NCBI GenBank assembly: GCA_902571955.1
Contig: CACGDZ010000003.1
Location: forward strand, 1-64,000
DNA length: 64,000 nt
Origin: an uncultured Pelagibacteraceae bacterium
GTDB lineage: Bacteria; Pseudomonadota; Alphaproteobacteria; Pelagibacterales; Pelagibacteraceae
Direction of reading: 5' to 3'
In this document: piece by piece, positions 26,105 to 34,559 of the stretch
Position numbering within the stretch: position 1 is the first letter of the stretch
How the letters are laid out: every line of letters starts with the position of its first letter
Program-made: the position numbers and the translations under genes
Notes under the pieces: generated by a model
Told to the model about the DNA's origin: nothing
Seen by the model: only the letters and a program-made list of their open reading frames with translations
The model's database searches: none

Positions 26105-27492
26105 TTAACTTTTTTATATTTCATTATCATTTTTTTAATATTATCAAAAGAAGTTCCACCATAAGATTTTTTCGAATTAATTGAATTTTTTAAATTAAAT
26201 ACTTTTAATACGTCATCTTTGAGTTTAGGCTCAATTTTTCTTAGTTCCTCTAAAGTCAACTCATTTAATTTTTTTTTTCTTTTTTCAGCAAAATTAACTA
26301 CGGCAGCAGTTTTTTGATATGCTTTTCTAAAAGACATTGAGTGATTTTTTACAAGATAGTCTGCTAAATCAGTTGCAGTTGTGTATCCAGAATTAGCAAG
26401 TTCTAACATTTTACTCTTATTTGGATAACAATTTTTTAGTATTTCATCAAAAATTTTTAAACAATTATTTAAATTGTCACTAGATTTGAAAACAATCTCC
26501 TTATCATCTTGCAGATCTTTAAAATAAGACAGTGGTAAGCCTTTTAAAATTGTAAGCATCGAAAATAAATTTCCAAAAGCACTTCCTGATTTTCCACGCA
26601 AGAACTCTAAGAGATCAGGATTCTTCTTTTGTGGCATTATAGAAGATCCGGTAACAACTTTATCAGATAAATTGATCAAGTTAAAAGCATCCGAATTCCA
26701 AATAATTAACTCTTCAGCAATTCTAGAAATATGCATAGCACACACAGATGAAGCGTATAAAAAATCTAAAACAAAATCTCTATCTGAAACTGTATCAATA
26801 GAATTATTTGTAGGTATTTTAAAACCAAGTTTTTTTGTTGTATAATTTCTGTCTATATTAAATGATGTTCCTGCTAAAGCTGCAACGCCTAAGGGATTTT
26901 CATTTAAGCTGTCTAAATTATTGGAAAATCTCTTTTTGTCTCTATTAAATATTTCTACATAACACATTAAATAATGTGCAAAAGAGATGGCTTGAGCATT
27001 TTTAAGATGAGTAAATCCAGGCATGATAGTTTCAACGTTTTTTTCAGCTAACTTGATTGTACTCTTAATAACTTTATTAATATTATTATTTATGTCGTTT
27101 GTTGAATTTTTCATCCAAATTTTAAAATCAGTAATTACTTGATCATTTCTTGATCTTGCAGTGTGAACATAGCCAGCTTCTTCCCCTATAATTTGAAAAA
27201 GTCTCTTTTCGATATTCATATGAATATCTTCATATTTTTTTTTAAACTCAAATTTATTTTTTGTAATCTCTTTATTTATTTTTATTAGTCCATAAATAAT
27301 TTTATTTTTTATTTTAAAAGAAATTATTTTTTGTTTAAAAAGCATTTCAACATGAGCAATTGATGCCTGGATGTCTTCTTTATAGAGTCTTTTATCAATA
27401 TCTATTGAATTACCTACTTTTTGAAACAAACTTGATGCATTTTTTTTTATACGTGTGTTCCAGATTGCTTGGTTGTTTTTATTTTTTGCCAT
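26101..27492 (-). CDS. argH: Argininosuccinate lyase
   Basis: Splits argininosuccinate into arginine and fumarate. The fumarase/aspartase signature GSSIMPQKKNPD is present, as are HTARSRNDQV and GFTHLKNAQAISFAHY. Length 463 is normal. It is followed, with a 4-bp overlap, by the LptM-like gene and lysA, and is divergent from tlpA with only 24 bp between the starts; this arrangement is shared by other alphaproteobacteria. Confidence 0.97.
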   Translation of the reverse strand: MAKNKNNQAIWNTRIKKNASSLFQKVGNSIDIDKRLYKEDIQASIAHVEMLFKQKIISFKIKNKIIYGLIKINKEITKNKFEFKKKYEDIHMNIEKRLFQIIGEEAGYVHTARSRNDQVITDFKIWMKNSTNDINNNINKVIKSTIKLAEKNVETIMPGFTHLKNAQAISFAHYLMCYVEIFNRDKKRFSNNLDSLNENPLGVAALAGTSFNIDRNYTTKKLGFKIPTNNSIDTVSDRDFVLDFLYASSVCAMHISRIAEELIIWNSDAFNLINLSDKVVTGSSIMPQKKNPDLLEFLRGKSGSAFGNLFSMLTILKGLPLSYFKDLQDDKEIVFKSSDNLNNCLKIFDEILKNCYPNKSKMLELANSGYTTATDLADYLVKNHSMSFRKAYQKTAAVVNFAEKRKKKLNELTLEELRKIEPKLKDDVLKVFNLKNSINSKKSYGGTSFDNIKKMIMKYKKVK

Positions 27493-27516
27493 GATATTTA
27501 ATTATACCTTTTTAAC

Positions 27517-28026
27517 ATGAGATTTTTAATAATATTTATTTTTTTGATAACAAATGTTGTAGCTGAAGAACTACCTGGTATTAAAAATATTGTAATCCAT
27601 AAAATACCAAAAACATATGATAATGTTATTTTTTTAGACAAAAATGATCAAAAAATTAATATTAACGAATATAAGGGTAACTTTTTGATATTGAATTTCT
27701 GGGCAGTCTGGTGTGAACCTTGCAAAGAAGAAATGCCATCTTTAGATAAACTCCAAGCTAATCCAGAATTGGATAAAATAAAAATATTTCCAATTAATAT
27801 TGGAAAAGAAACTTTAGATAAAGTTAATAAATTTTTTGTAGATCTTAACATTAAAAACTTCGAACCTTATTTTGATCCACCTACTACATTAGCAAAAAAG
27901 TTTTCTTTAAGAGGTGTCCCTACATCAATACTAATTAATAAAGAGGGCGAAGAATTTGCTAGAATAATGGGTTCAATTGATTTTGAAGATAAAAATTTTG
28001 TTAATTGGATAAAAAAATATAACTAA
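27517..28026 (+). CDS. TlpA-family thiol-disulfide oxidoreductase
   Basis: A periplasmic thioredoxin-fold protein of 169 residues with a signal peptide (RFLIIFIFLITNVVA, cut before EELPG) and the active site FWAVWCEPCKEEMPSL. RGVPTSILI is the cis-proline loop. TlpA proteins reduce cytochrome oxidase assembly factors or apocytochromes. Divergence from argH matches TlpA of rhizobia, but which target it serves is not shown by the sequence. Confidence 0.88.
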   Translation: MRFLIIFIFLITNVVAEELPGIKNIVIHKIPKTYDNVIFLDKNDQKININEYKGNFLILNFWAVWCEPCKEEMPSLDKLQANPELDKIKIFPINIGKETLDKVNKFFVDLNIKNFEPYFDPPTTLAKKFSLRGVPTSILINKEGEEFARIMGSIDFEDKNFVNWIKKYN

Positions 28027-28226
28027 TTTTTAAAAAAATAAGCAAAACCAACTAAAGCAATAATAGCAATAAACTGCAAAATAACTCTTAGCTGCATTAG
28101 TTTATTTGAATATTTTTTACTTGTTTCTCCTCCCTTAAAAAGAGTGCCTATACCTAAAATTAAAACTATTCCCACTGCAATCAAAAGTGATATTGATAAA
28201 ACCTTTAATAATATTCCTGAAATCAT
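28023..28226 (-). CDS. HIG1-type twin-transmembrane protein
   Basis: A 67-residue protein with two membrane segments (about 5-27 and 46-65) joined by a basic loop containing GGETSKKYSNKLMQLRVILQF. The loop and length match the HIG_1_N (hypoxia-induced) family common in alphaproteobacteria, thought to associate with respiratory complexes and related to mitochondrial Rcf1/HIGD. Its stop shares CTAA with tlpA. Confidence 0.8.
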   Translation of the reverse strand: MISGILLKVLSISLLIAVGIVLILGIGTLFKGGETSKKYSNKLMQLRVILQFIAIIALVGFAYFFKN

Positions 28227-28275
28227 TTTTTTATTTTAGATTGTGTTTTGACATAAAAAACATAATTTATCTACT

Positions 28276-28926
28276 ATGACATTTTGCCTAGATTCCATAA
28301 TTATTAAACCAGAAAACGGTCTTGAAATCAAAAATGCAATTATTTTGCTTCATGGTTATGGAGGAGATGGAAAGGATATAAGCATGCTATCTTTAAACTG
28401 GAAAAGACATATGCCTAATACAGTCTTTATTTGTCCAAATGGTCACGAGCCATGCGCTATAAATCCTTCTGGTTATCAATGGTTTGATTTAACAAAAGAG
28501 GATACTGATTATATATTAGAGCAATCAATTAAGGCTGAAGACGTTTTAAAAAAATTTATTAATGAAGTAAAATTTGATTTCAATTTATCAAATAATCAAA
28601 TTTGTCTATCAGGATTCAGCCAGGGATGTATGATGTCATTAAATGTGGGTCTAACATTTGAAGAAAAATTTTTATGTATAGTAGGTTTTTCTGGAAAAAT
28701 AATTAATCAAAAAAATTTGAAAAAGAGAATCAAAAATAATACCGAAACATTACTTATACATGGTGAAGCTGATCAAATTGTCCCATCTACCCATTTACTG
28801 GAAGCAAAAGATTTTTTAATTAGAAACAATGTTAAAGTGGATACACTATTAATAAAAAATTGTGATCATCATATTCCTATTGAGGCATCAAGTACAGCAT
28901 TAAATTTTATTTTAAAAAAAATTTAA
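28276..28926 (+). CDS. Carboxylesterase/phospholipase-type alpha/beta hydrolase
   Basis: A 216-residue cytoplasmic alpha/beta hydrolase of the phospholipase/carboxylesterase family. The nucleophile Ser is in LSGFSQGCM, the acid in HGEADQIVP and the His in CDHHIP; an N-terminal LLHGYGGDG forms the oxyanion region. Substrates of this family are short acyl esters or acyl-protein thioesters, which cannot be resolved here. Confidence 0.85.
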   Translation: MTFCLDSIIIKPENGLEIKNAIILLHGYGGDGKDISMLSLNWKRHMPNTVFICPNGHEPCAINPSGYQWFDLTKEDTDYILEQSIKAEDVLKKFINEVKFDFNLSNNQICLSGFSQGCMMSLNVGLTFEEKFLCIVGFSGKIINQKNLKKRIKNNTETLLIHGEADQIVPSTHLLEAKDFLIRNNVKVDTLLIKNCDHHIPIEASSTALNFILKKI

Positions 28927-28974
28927 CATCTCTTGTTATTGATAAAATTGTTCAATTAAGTTAAAATTAATTTA

Positions 28975-29544
28975 ATGAATAACTTTATTGAACAAAATGT
29001 TTCATTAGAAAAGTGCCCTGCATTAGTCCTCAATGCAGATTATAGACCTCTGAGTTACTACCCTTTATCTTTGTGGTCATGGCAGGACACAGTTAAATCT
29101 GTTTTTTTGGATCGAGTTACTATTGTTAGTAATTATGATAGAATTATAAGAAGTCCATCATTTAATATGAAATTACCAAGTGTTATTGCATTAAAGGATT
29201 ATATTGTTCCTCAAAGCAAACCAAGTTTTACAAGGTTTAACGTGTTTTTAAGAGATAAATTTTCCTGTCAATATTGCGGAAGCAATGAAGAGTTAACTTT
29301 TGATCATTTATTACCTAGATCAAAAGGGGGTGAAACTAATTGGGATAATGTTGTAACAGCTTGTTCTGCATGCAATGTAAAAAAGGGTGGAAAACTATTA
29401 AAACATTCAGGCATGAAATTAAATCAGCAACCTTATCGACCATCAACAGAGGATCTACATAAAAATGGCAAACATTTTCCACCAAATTTTTTACACAAAA
29501 GCTGGATGGATTACCTATATTGGGATGTAGAACTAGAGTCTTAA
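28975..29544 (+). CDS. HNH endonuclease family protein
   Basis: A 189-residue protein with an HNH nuclease fold: the zinc pairs CQYCG and CSACN flank FDHLLPRSKGGETNWDN, holding the metal-binding His and Asn. The first 90 residues (LVLNADYRPLSYYPLSLW) form the N-terminal part seen in the alphaproteobacterial group of stand-alone HNH proteins. No restriction or phage gene is nearby, so a cellular role in DNA metabolism is more likely than defence. It ends in a shared TTAA with coq7. Confidence 0.85.
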   Translation: MNNFIEQNVSLEKCPALVLNADYRPLSYYPLSLWSWQDTVKSVFLDRVTIVSNYDRIIRSPSFNMKLPSVIALKDYIVPQSKPSFTRFNVFLRDKFSCQYCGSNEELTFDHLLPRSKGGETNWDNVVTACSACNVKKGGKLLKHSGMKLNQQPYRPSTEDLHKNGKHFPPNFLHKSWMDYLYWDVELES

Positions 29545-30074
29545 ATTTTCTCAGAAATATTTATTGCAATTTTTGATCCAGTTTTAATTATTTTATCTAA
29601 TATAGAGTAAGGACCTTCTTTTGTTGCACCCTTTTCATAAGCAATATCTTTATGATTTAATTCATCTTCTCTAAATTTAATTATTTTTTTTTTAAGTTTT
29701 GGTTCACTTTTATCAAGTTGTTTAATTTGATTTAAATAATGTTCGTCTATTACTTCCTCAACAGATGCAGTACAAAGCATAGCTGCTTTTTTTCCAAGCA
29801 AAGTTGAACCAAACCCTAATCCTACACCTAATAAATCCCATAAAGGTAAAAATTTTGTTGGTTTTATATTTCTCTTTTTAATTTCTTTTTCAAAATAATC
29901 AGAATGTTCTTTTTCATGAACTTTCATTTCTTCAATTGTTTTTTTTAAAGCTTCATCTTTAACTAATGTGTTTAGAGCTAGCAACTGTCCTTCATAAATT
30001 TTAACAGCACCACGTTCTCCAGCATGATCAACTCTAATAAATTCTTCTATTTTTTTTTTATTTATTATTGTCAT
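29541..30074 (-). CDS. coq7: Demethoxyubiquinone hydroxylase Coq7
   Basis: Diiron mono-oxygenase for a late ring hydroxylation in ubiquinone synthesis. The 177-residue ferritin-like fold gives the ligands in RVDHAGERGAV, EKEHSDYF, ASVEEVIDEHY and EDELNHKD. Together with ubiE and ubiB in this window it indicates an aerobic ubiquinone pathway. Its start lies 17 bp inside the end of dsbB. Confidence 0.94.
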   Translation of the reverse strand: MTIINKKKIEEFIRVDHAGERGAVKIYEGQLLALNTLVKDEALKKTIEEMKVHEKEHSDYFEKEIKKRNIKPTKFLPLWDLLGVGLGFGSTLLGKKAAMLCTASVEEVIDEHYLNQIKQLDKSEPKLKKKIIKFREDELNHKDIAYEKGATKEGPYSILDKIIKTGSKIAINISEKI

Positions 30075-30543
30075 AACTTAAATAAGTTTTTGTTGTAAAA
30101 TAAACTATTAACATTGATATTATAATATTGTAGCTTGTAAGTGATAATCCTAAAATTTTAAATGTAACATCTTTGCAACTTACATTTTTTTCTTGCAATT
30201 GTCTGATTATGTCCTCTTTTGAGAGTAAATTGGAGCCATTTTTTAAATCACAAACTAATGATTCTTCTATAAAACCTTGCTCAATACCCAAATGATATAA
30301 AGATAGAATAGTAGCAGCTAAAAAAATTATAATAAGAGAAAGAATGTAATATTTTTCAAGATTTATAAATTTATAATTTAATACAATAACTATTAATGCT
30401 AATAGGTAGGGAATTCTTTCAAGTATGCACAAGTTACAAGGTTGATGACCTAGAACATATTCAATAAAAAATGCTGAAGCTAAAGCAAGAATGCTAATTA
30501 AAAAAATTAACTTTAATGTAATTGTTTTGTTAATCTCAACCAT
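30058..30543 (-). CDS. dsbB: Disulfide bond formation protein B
   Basis: Inner-membrane oxidase passing electrons from DsbA to quinone. Four hydrophobic helices are apparent, with the first periplasmic pair CNLC in GHQPCNLCILER and a second Cys pair in the loop (LVCDLK and NVSCKD). Length 161 fits. It sits between YqaA and coq7 with short overlaps on both sides; no dsbA is in the window. Confidence 0.9.
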   Translation of the reverse strand: MVEINKTITLKLIFLISILALASAFFIEYVLGHQPCNLCILERIPYLLALIVIVLNYKFINLEKYYILSLIIIFLAATILSLYHLGIEQGFIEESLVCDLKNGSNLLSKEDIIRQLQEKNVSCKDVTFKILGLSLTSYNIIISMLIVYFTTKTYLSYDNNK

Positions 30544-31141
30544 TGATTTTAAAAAATAAATATATGAAAATAAATATTATAACTATAATAATTCCAATTA
30601 CAGTGAACCATTTTGATCCATGTTTATCCATGAACTCTGTAAATAATTGCCCAAATTTATATGAAAGATAAGCAACTATAAAAAATCTTAGACTTCTTGA
30701 AATTAAGCTTACAATTATAAAAACAGGAAGATTAAAAGCAATTAAACCGCTCGAGATTGTAAAGGCTTTATAAGGCAATGGTGTAAAGCCTGCTAAAAAA
30801 AGAATACTCAGCCATGCGAGGAATCCACTCCCTTGAGACATGCTTAATTTTAAATTTTCAACTTTATCTTGATAACCATAAAATTCGATTACATACATTG
30901 CTAAATCAAAAAATAAATAACCTATCAAATATCCGAAAATCCCTCCAAGAACTGAAAATACTGATGCTATTAAAAATATTTTCAAATATTCATTTTTTTT
31001 AGTAATTACCATTGGAATTATCATTACATCTGGAGGTATAGGGAAAAAAGAACTTTCAATAAAAGACACAAGCCCTAAATAAAAATTCGAACTTTTATGC
31101 GCAGCTAATTCTAAACATTTTTTGTAAAGTGTTTGAAACAT
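30536..31141 (-). CDS. YqaA-type DedA/SNARE-associated membrane protein
   Basis: A 201-residue inner-membrane protein with about five hydrophobic stretches. The FIESSFFPIPPDVMIIP segment and the GFTPLPYKAFTISSGL re-entrant loop place it in the YqaA branch of the DedA/VTT family, associated with lipid movement and envelope integrity. It overlaps dsbB by 8 bp. The specific substrate is unknown. Confidence 0.86.
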   Translation of the reverse strand: MFQTLYKKCLELAAHKSSNFYLGLVSFIESSFFPIPPDVMIIPMVITKKNEYLKIFLIASVFSVLGGIFGYLIGYLFFDLAMYVIEFYGYQDKVENLKLSMSQGSGFLAWLSILFLAGFTPLPYKAFTISSGLIAFNLPVFIIVSLISRSLRFFIVAYLSYKFGQLFTEFMDKHGSKWFTVIGIIIVIIFIFIYLFFKING

Positions 31142-31181
31142 TTTTTGGTTTTAATATAAATTTAGTTCTTATACTATTAAA

Positions 31182-31187
31182 TATAAT
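31182..31187 (+). promoter_or_regulatory. -10 element for tRNA-Leu
   Basis: A perfect TATAAT 15 bp before the tRNA 5' end would start transcription about 8 bases upstream of the mature tRNA. No clear -35 hexamer is seen. Confidence 0.45.
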
Positions 31188-31202
31188 TTAATTGAATATT
31201 AA

Positions 31203-31287
31203 GGGCGAATGGCGGAACTGGTAGACGCGCACGACTCAAAATCGTGTTTCGCAAGAAGTGAGAGTTCGATTCTCTCTTCGCCCACCA
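31203..31287 (+). tRNA. tRNA-Leu (CAA)
   Basis: An 85-nt tRNA with encoded CCA. Acceptor GGGCGAA pairs with TTCGCCC; the anticodon stem CACGA/TCGTG encloses CTCAAAA, anticodon CAA (reads UUG); a long variable arm (TTTCGCAAGAAGT) marks it as class II; the T stem is GAGAG/CTCTC around TTCGATT. It ends 7 bases before the next coding start. Confidence 0.95.
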
Positions 31288-31294
31288 AGAAACT

Positions 31295-33025
31295 ATGAAT
31301 TTAGATAATTTAAATAATTTGATAGAATTATTTGCTAATCAAGCAAATAAACAAAATAAAAAAGATATTTTTTTAGAATGGCTAAACCCAAGCAATAAAA
31401 AAACATACACATGGGAACAAACTGAAAAGAATATTTTAAAATTATCAAAAGTTATTAAGGAAAATATAGATGAAGGCGATAGATGTCTTTTAGTTTCGGA
31501 GAATAGACCTGAGTGGTTCGTTTCTGATTTAGCTATTATGCTAGCTGGTGGAATTACAGTTCCAGCATATACAACTTATATAGAAGATGATTACAAGTAT
31601 TTGATAGAAGATTGTGAACCTAGCTTAGTTATTGTTTCAAATAATGAAATGTTAAAAAAATTGAATAATATAATTAATAAAAAAGATTTTATTAAAAAAG
31701 TTATAACTTTAGATGAAATAGCTAAGGTAACAAAAAACTTAAGTTTAAATAACAAAGAAAAATATTTAGATTATAATTCTCTTTTAAAGAATAATTTATT
31801 AGAGGAAGATAAAATCGAAAATAATAAATTAAATAGAAAGTCTCCAGCATGTATAATTTATACTTCAGGAACCGGAGGAAATCCAAAGGGTGTAATTTTA
31901 AGTCACGGTGGAATTTTAAATAATGTTGTTGGATCATGTGAAATTACAAAACCATTATTTAATTCAAGACCAGTATTTTTAACTTGGCTTCCGCTTTCTC
32001 ATTCTTATGAGCACTGTCTTCAATTTGTACAGATAGCAGTTGGAGCTAGAGTATTCTATGCTGAAAAAATTGAAAAACTTCTAGAAAATATATCTGAAGC
32101 AAAGCCTACAATTATGGCAGCTGTTCCTAGGTTCTACCAAAACCTTTACAACAAAATAAACATGAATTTAAAAAAACAAAAGGGTTTTAAGGCAAAATTA
32201 ATTGAAGCAACTCTTCGACTGGGGAGAAAAAAACTATTTAAACAAAAAATGACTTTTTATGAAAAATTGCTCGATTCTATAGTTGATAAATTAGTTAGAA
32301 AGAAAATAAAAAAACAGTTTGGTGGAAATTTAAAAGCTTTCGTTTCAGGTGGTGGTGCTTTAGATAAAGAAATAGGTGAATTTTTAAATGCTATAGGATT
32401 ACCGACACTTCAGGGATACGGCTTAACAGAAACATCACCAGTAGTAAGTTGCAATCCAATACATAAAATTAAAGTGGAAACTGTAGGACCTCCATTTAAA
32501 GGAAATGAAGTTAAAATTGCTGAAGACGGAGAAATATTGGTTAAAGGCGAAAATGTAATGTTAGGATATTGGAATAAAAAAGAAGAAACTGACAAAGTAA
32601 TTAAAAATGGATGGCTTCATACAGGTGATATTGGAGAGATAGATCCAAATGACGGTTATTTAAAAATTACCGATAGAAAAAAAGATATCATAGTAAGTGC
32701 TGGAGGTGATAATATTTCACCAGCTAAAATCGAAAATATGATCACGAATGAGCCTGAGATAGATCAATGTATGGTTTATGGTGATAAAAAAAATTATTTA
32801 GTAGCTTTAATTGTACCTAATAAAGATTTTTTGAATGAAAAAGAAAAAATCAACAAAGTAATTGAAAAAATAAATACAAAATTAACTTTATTAGAAAAGA
32901 TAAAAAGGATTCAATTAATAGATGAAAATTTTTCTATTGAAAATGGTTTAATGACACCAACAATGAAAGTGAAAAGAAAAAAAGTTACAGAAAAATATAA
33001 AAATCAGCTAGAAAATCTTTATTAA
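31295..33025 (+). CDS. AMP-dependent long-chain acyl-CoA synthetase
   Basis: Activates fatty acids to acyl-CoA by way of an acyl-adenylate. The 576-residue protein has the AMP loop IIYTSGTGGNPKG, the YGLTETSPV motif, the TGDIGEIDPNDGYLKITDRKKD hinge and a shortened C-terminal domain. It resembles the FadD15/long-chain branch rather than E. coli FadD. Its ATG stands only 7 bases after the tRNA-Leu CCA, so it probably shares the tRNA's transcript and has no room for a normal ribosome site. Confidence 0.88.
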   Translation: MNLDNLNNLIELFANQANKQNKKDIFLEWLNPSNKKTYTWEQTEKNILKLSKVIKENIDEGDRCLLVSENRPEWFVSDLAIMLAGGITVPAYTTYIEDDYKYLIEDCEPSLVIVSNNEMLKKLNNIINKKDFIKKVITLDEIAKVTKNLSLNNKEKYLDYNSLLKNNLLEEDKIENNKLNRKSPACIIYTSGTGGNPKGVILSHGGILNNVVGSCEITKPLFNSRPVFLTWLPLSHSYEHCLQFVQIAVGARVFYAEKIEKLLENISEAKPTIMAAVPRFYQNLYNKINMNLKKQKGFKAKLIEATLRLGRKKLFKQKMTFYEKLLDSIVDKLVRKKIKKQFGGNLKAFVSGGGALDKEIGEFLNAIGLPTLQGYGLTETSPVVSCNPIHKIKVETVGPPFKGNEVKIAEDGEILVKGENVMLGYWNKKEETDKVIKNGWLHTGDIGEIDPNDGYLKITDRKKDIIVSAGGDNISPAKIENMITNEPEIDQCMVYGDKKNYLVALIVPNKDFLNEKEKINKVIEKINTKLTLLEKIKRIQLIDENFSIENGLMTPTMKVKRKKVTEKYKNQLENLY

Positions 33026-33144
33026 ATCATCTAATTAAAATTGTTTATTAACCGCATAAACATTAACTAAATTAATAAAAAAAGTTTTATAAAAAATAAA
33101 AAGTAAAAATAATTTTTTATAAAATCTTACTTTTAATTAAAGAA

Positions 33145-33173
33145 TTGACATAACTTATAGAAAAAAATAAAAA
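33145..33173 (+). promoter_or_regulatory. Promoter of the lysine-rich miniprotein
   Basis: A perfect TTGACA (33145-33150) and TAAAAA (33168-33173) with a 17-bp spacer form a likely promoter; the start would be near 33180, just before the palindrome. The rest of the spacer from 33026 is AT-rich without a gene. Confidence 0.5.
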
Positions 33174-33183
33174 TATATTAATA

Positions 33184-33202
33184 ACGAATCAATTTGATTC
33201 GT
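33184..33202. promoter_or_regulatory. Perfect 19-bp palindrome before the lysine-rich miniprotein
   Basis: ACGAATCAA and TTGATTCGT are exact reverse complements around one T. It lies at about +5 to +23 of the presumed transcript and 23 bp before the ATG. It may be a dimeric repressor operator, or fold as a 7-bp leader hairpin with an AATTT loop. Confidence 0.7.
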
Positions 33203-33225
33203 GTAACTAAAAAAGGGAGCTAAAG

Positions 33226-33318
33226 ATGCCTAAGAAAAGAAAAAAAGCGGCAAAGAAAACTAAGAAAAAAGCTAAGAAAAAAGCTAAGAAAAAAGCAAAA
33301 AAAAGAAGAAGAAAATAG
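33226..33318 (+). CDS. 30-residue lysine-rich basic miniprotein
   Basis: A tiny ORF of 30 residues made of Lys, Arg and Ala with one Pro and one Thr: MPKKRKKAAKKTKKKAKK and onward to a KKRRRK end. GGGAG sits 7 bases before the ATG, a promoter-like pair and a perfect palindrome lie upstream and a strong terminator downstream, so it looks like a real one-gene unit. The composition resembles histone H1 tails; a role in binding DNA or RNA is an inference. It carries three near-identical KKKA units encoded by a 12-base tandem repeat. Confidence 0.8.
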   Translation: MPKKRKKAAKKTKKKAKKKAKKKAKKRRRK

Positions 33319-33336
33319 TAACTTAGTATTCTTTAC

Positions 33337-33380
33337 AAAAAACGCTTCTCATTACAGTTTGTGTGAGAGGCGTTTTTTTT
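33337..33380. terminator. Bidirectional terminator between miniprotein and carD
   Basis: AAAAAACGCTTCTCA (33337-33351) pairs with TGAGAGGCGTTTTTT (33364-33378) with one G-T wobble, followed by T's; on the other strand the stem is also flanked by a T run. It can end both convergent genes. Confidence 0.9.
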
Positions 33381-34276
33381 TATTCTTCAATCGGTTCGTC
33401 GCTTTCAGAAATCGGCTCGTCCACAGGTAGTTCACTAGCTGGAGTTTTTGCAACTGTTACTGGTTGTGGGTGTCCACCTAAATTTCTTTTTAGCGCTTTA
33501 TCTAATTTTTTCTGAGTATCCTCTAAAGAAACATTCAAGACAATCTGAAATTCAGACAATATTCTTTCATAAGCTTTTTCAAATAATTGTCTTTCACTAT
33601 ATGATTGATCAACCATAAGATCATCACCCTTATTTAAATCCCGAACAACTTCTGCTAATTCATATATTTTTCCAGAGGAAATTTTAGCTTCATATTCTTG
33701 AGCTCTTCGACTCCACATTGATCTTTTAATTTTTGGTTTACTTTTTAATATTGAAATACATTTATTAACTTGGTTAATAGTTGCTAGTGGCCTTAAGTGA
33801 GACTGCTTATTTACAGGGACCATCCCATTAGCTTTATCTTTTTCAAATTTAATAACATATGTTTCAACATCGATGCCACCAATATTAATTTTTTTAAACT
33901 CTGATATTTGGCCTACCCCATGTTTTGGATAAACAACGAAATCTTTAATTTTGTATTCTCTTTTCTCAGTTTCTTGTTTTTTAACTTTTTTTATTTCAGG
34001 TTTAACTTCATTTGTTTTTGAAATTCTTAAATTATCTACTTTTGGCTCTGCTGTCGTTTCTGCAACCTTAACAGTTTTTTTTGCTTTAGTTGTTTTAGAT
34101 GAAACTTTTTTAAGGATTTTTTTGATTTTTTTTGAAACTATTTTTTTAGTTTTTTTTGCTTTTTTTGGTTTTTTAGCTTTTACAACCTTCTTTTTTGGAA
34201 CTTTTTTTTTCACTTTTTTATCTGTTTTGCCTTTAAAGATTTTCCTTAAAATATTTTTCGTACTTATTTTGCTCAT
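33380..34276 (-). CDS. CarD/CdnL-family transcription regulator with basic N-terminal tail
   Basis: CarD-type proteins bind RNA polymerase and stabilise open complexes, notably at rRNA promoters. The CarD core starts near [16 protein letters not shown] with [14 protein letters not shown] and a helical C-terminal DNA-binding region around [15 protein letters not shown]. About 110-130 residues of Lys/Ala/Val-rich sequence ([17 protein letters not shown] type) precede it, absent from the usual ~170-residue CdnL. I place the start at 34276 (298 residues); this overlaps the ferredoxin gene end by 44 bp. A frame extending to 34318 is less likely. Confidence 0.88.
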   Translation of the reverse strand: MSKISTKNILRKIFKGKTDKKVKKKVPKKKVVKAKKPKKAKKTKKIVSKKIKKILKKVSSKTTKAKKTVKVAETTAEPKVDNLRISKTNEVKPEIKKVKKQETEKREYKIKDFVVYPKHGVGQISEFKKINIGGIDVETYVIKFEKDKANGMVPVNKQSHLRPLATINQVNKCISILKSKPKIKRSMWSRRAQEYEAKISSGKIYELAEVVRDLNKGDDLMVDQSYSERQLFEKAYERILSEFQIVLNVSLEDTQKKLDKALKRNLGGHPQPVTVAKTPASELPVDEPISESDEPIEE

Positions 34277-34559
34277 TTTTAAATTTCTCGTGATCCGAAA
34301 GTGGATCTTTTTTCTCACTTATATTAGGCCAGATTTCAGAGTATTTTTTATTGATCTCTAACCATTTTTCACTTCCAGGTTCAGTGTCCGCTTTTATGGC
34401 ATCGACAGGACATTCTGGCTCGCAAACGCCACAATCTATACACTCATCGGGTTTAATTACAAGCATATTTTTACCTTCGTAAAAACAATCAACTGGGCAG
34501 ACATCAACACAGTCAGTTAATTTGCACTTAATACAATTGTCGTTAACGATATATGTCAT
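34233..34559 (-). CDS. fdxA: 7Fe-8S ferredoxin
   Basis: A 108-residue bacterial ferredoxin with [17 protein letters not shown] (3Fe-4S and 4Fe-4S ligands) and [16 protein letters not shown], followed by the longer C-terminal tail of the FdxA group. It lies between the TerB-like gene (4-bp overlap) and carD, a ferredoxin-CarD pairing known from other alphaproteobacteria. Partner enzymes are not apparent here. Confidence 0.94.
   Translation of the reverse strand: MTYIVNDNCIKCKLTDCVDVCPVDCFYEGKNMLVIKPDECIDCGVCEPECPVDAIKADTEPGSEKWLEINKKYSEIWPNISEKKDPLSDHEKFKNEQNKYEKYFKENL

Noticed and set aside
28975..29544. Restriction or phage defence system around the HNH gene
   Set aside because: Neighbours are housekeeping genes, no methylase or phage genes occur, and the protein matches a conserved stand-alone alphaproteobacterial HNH type.
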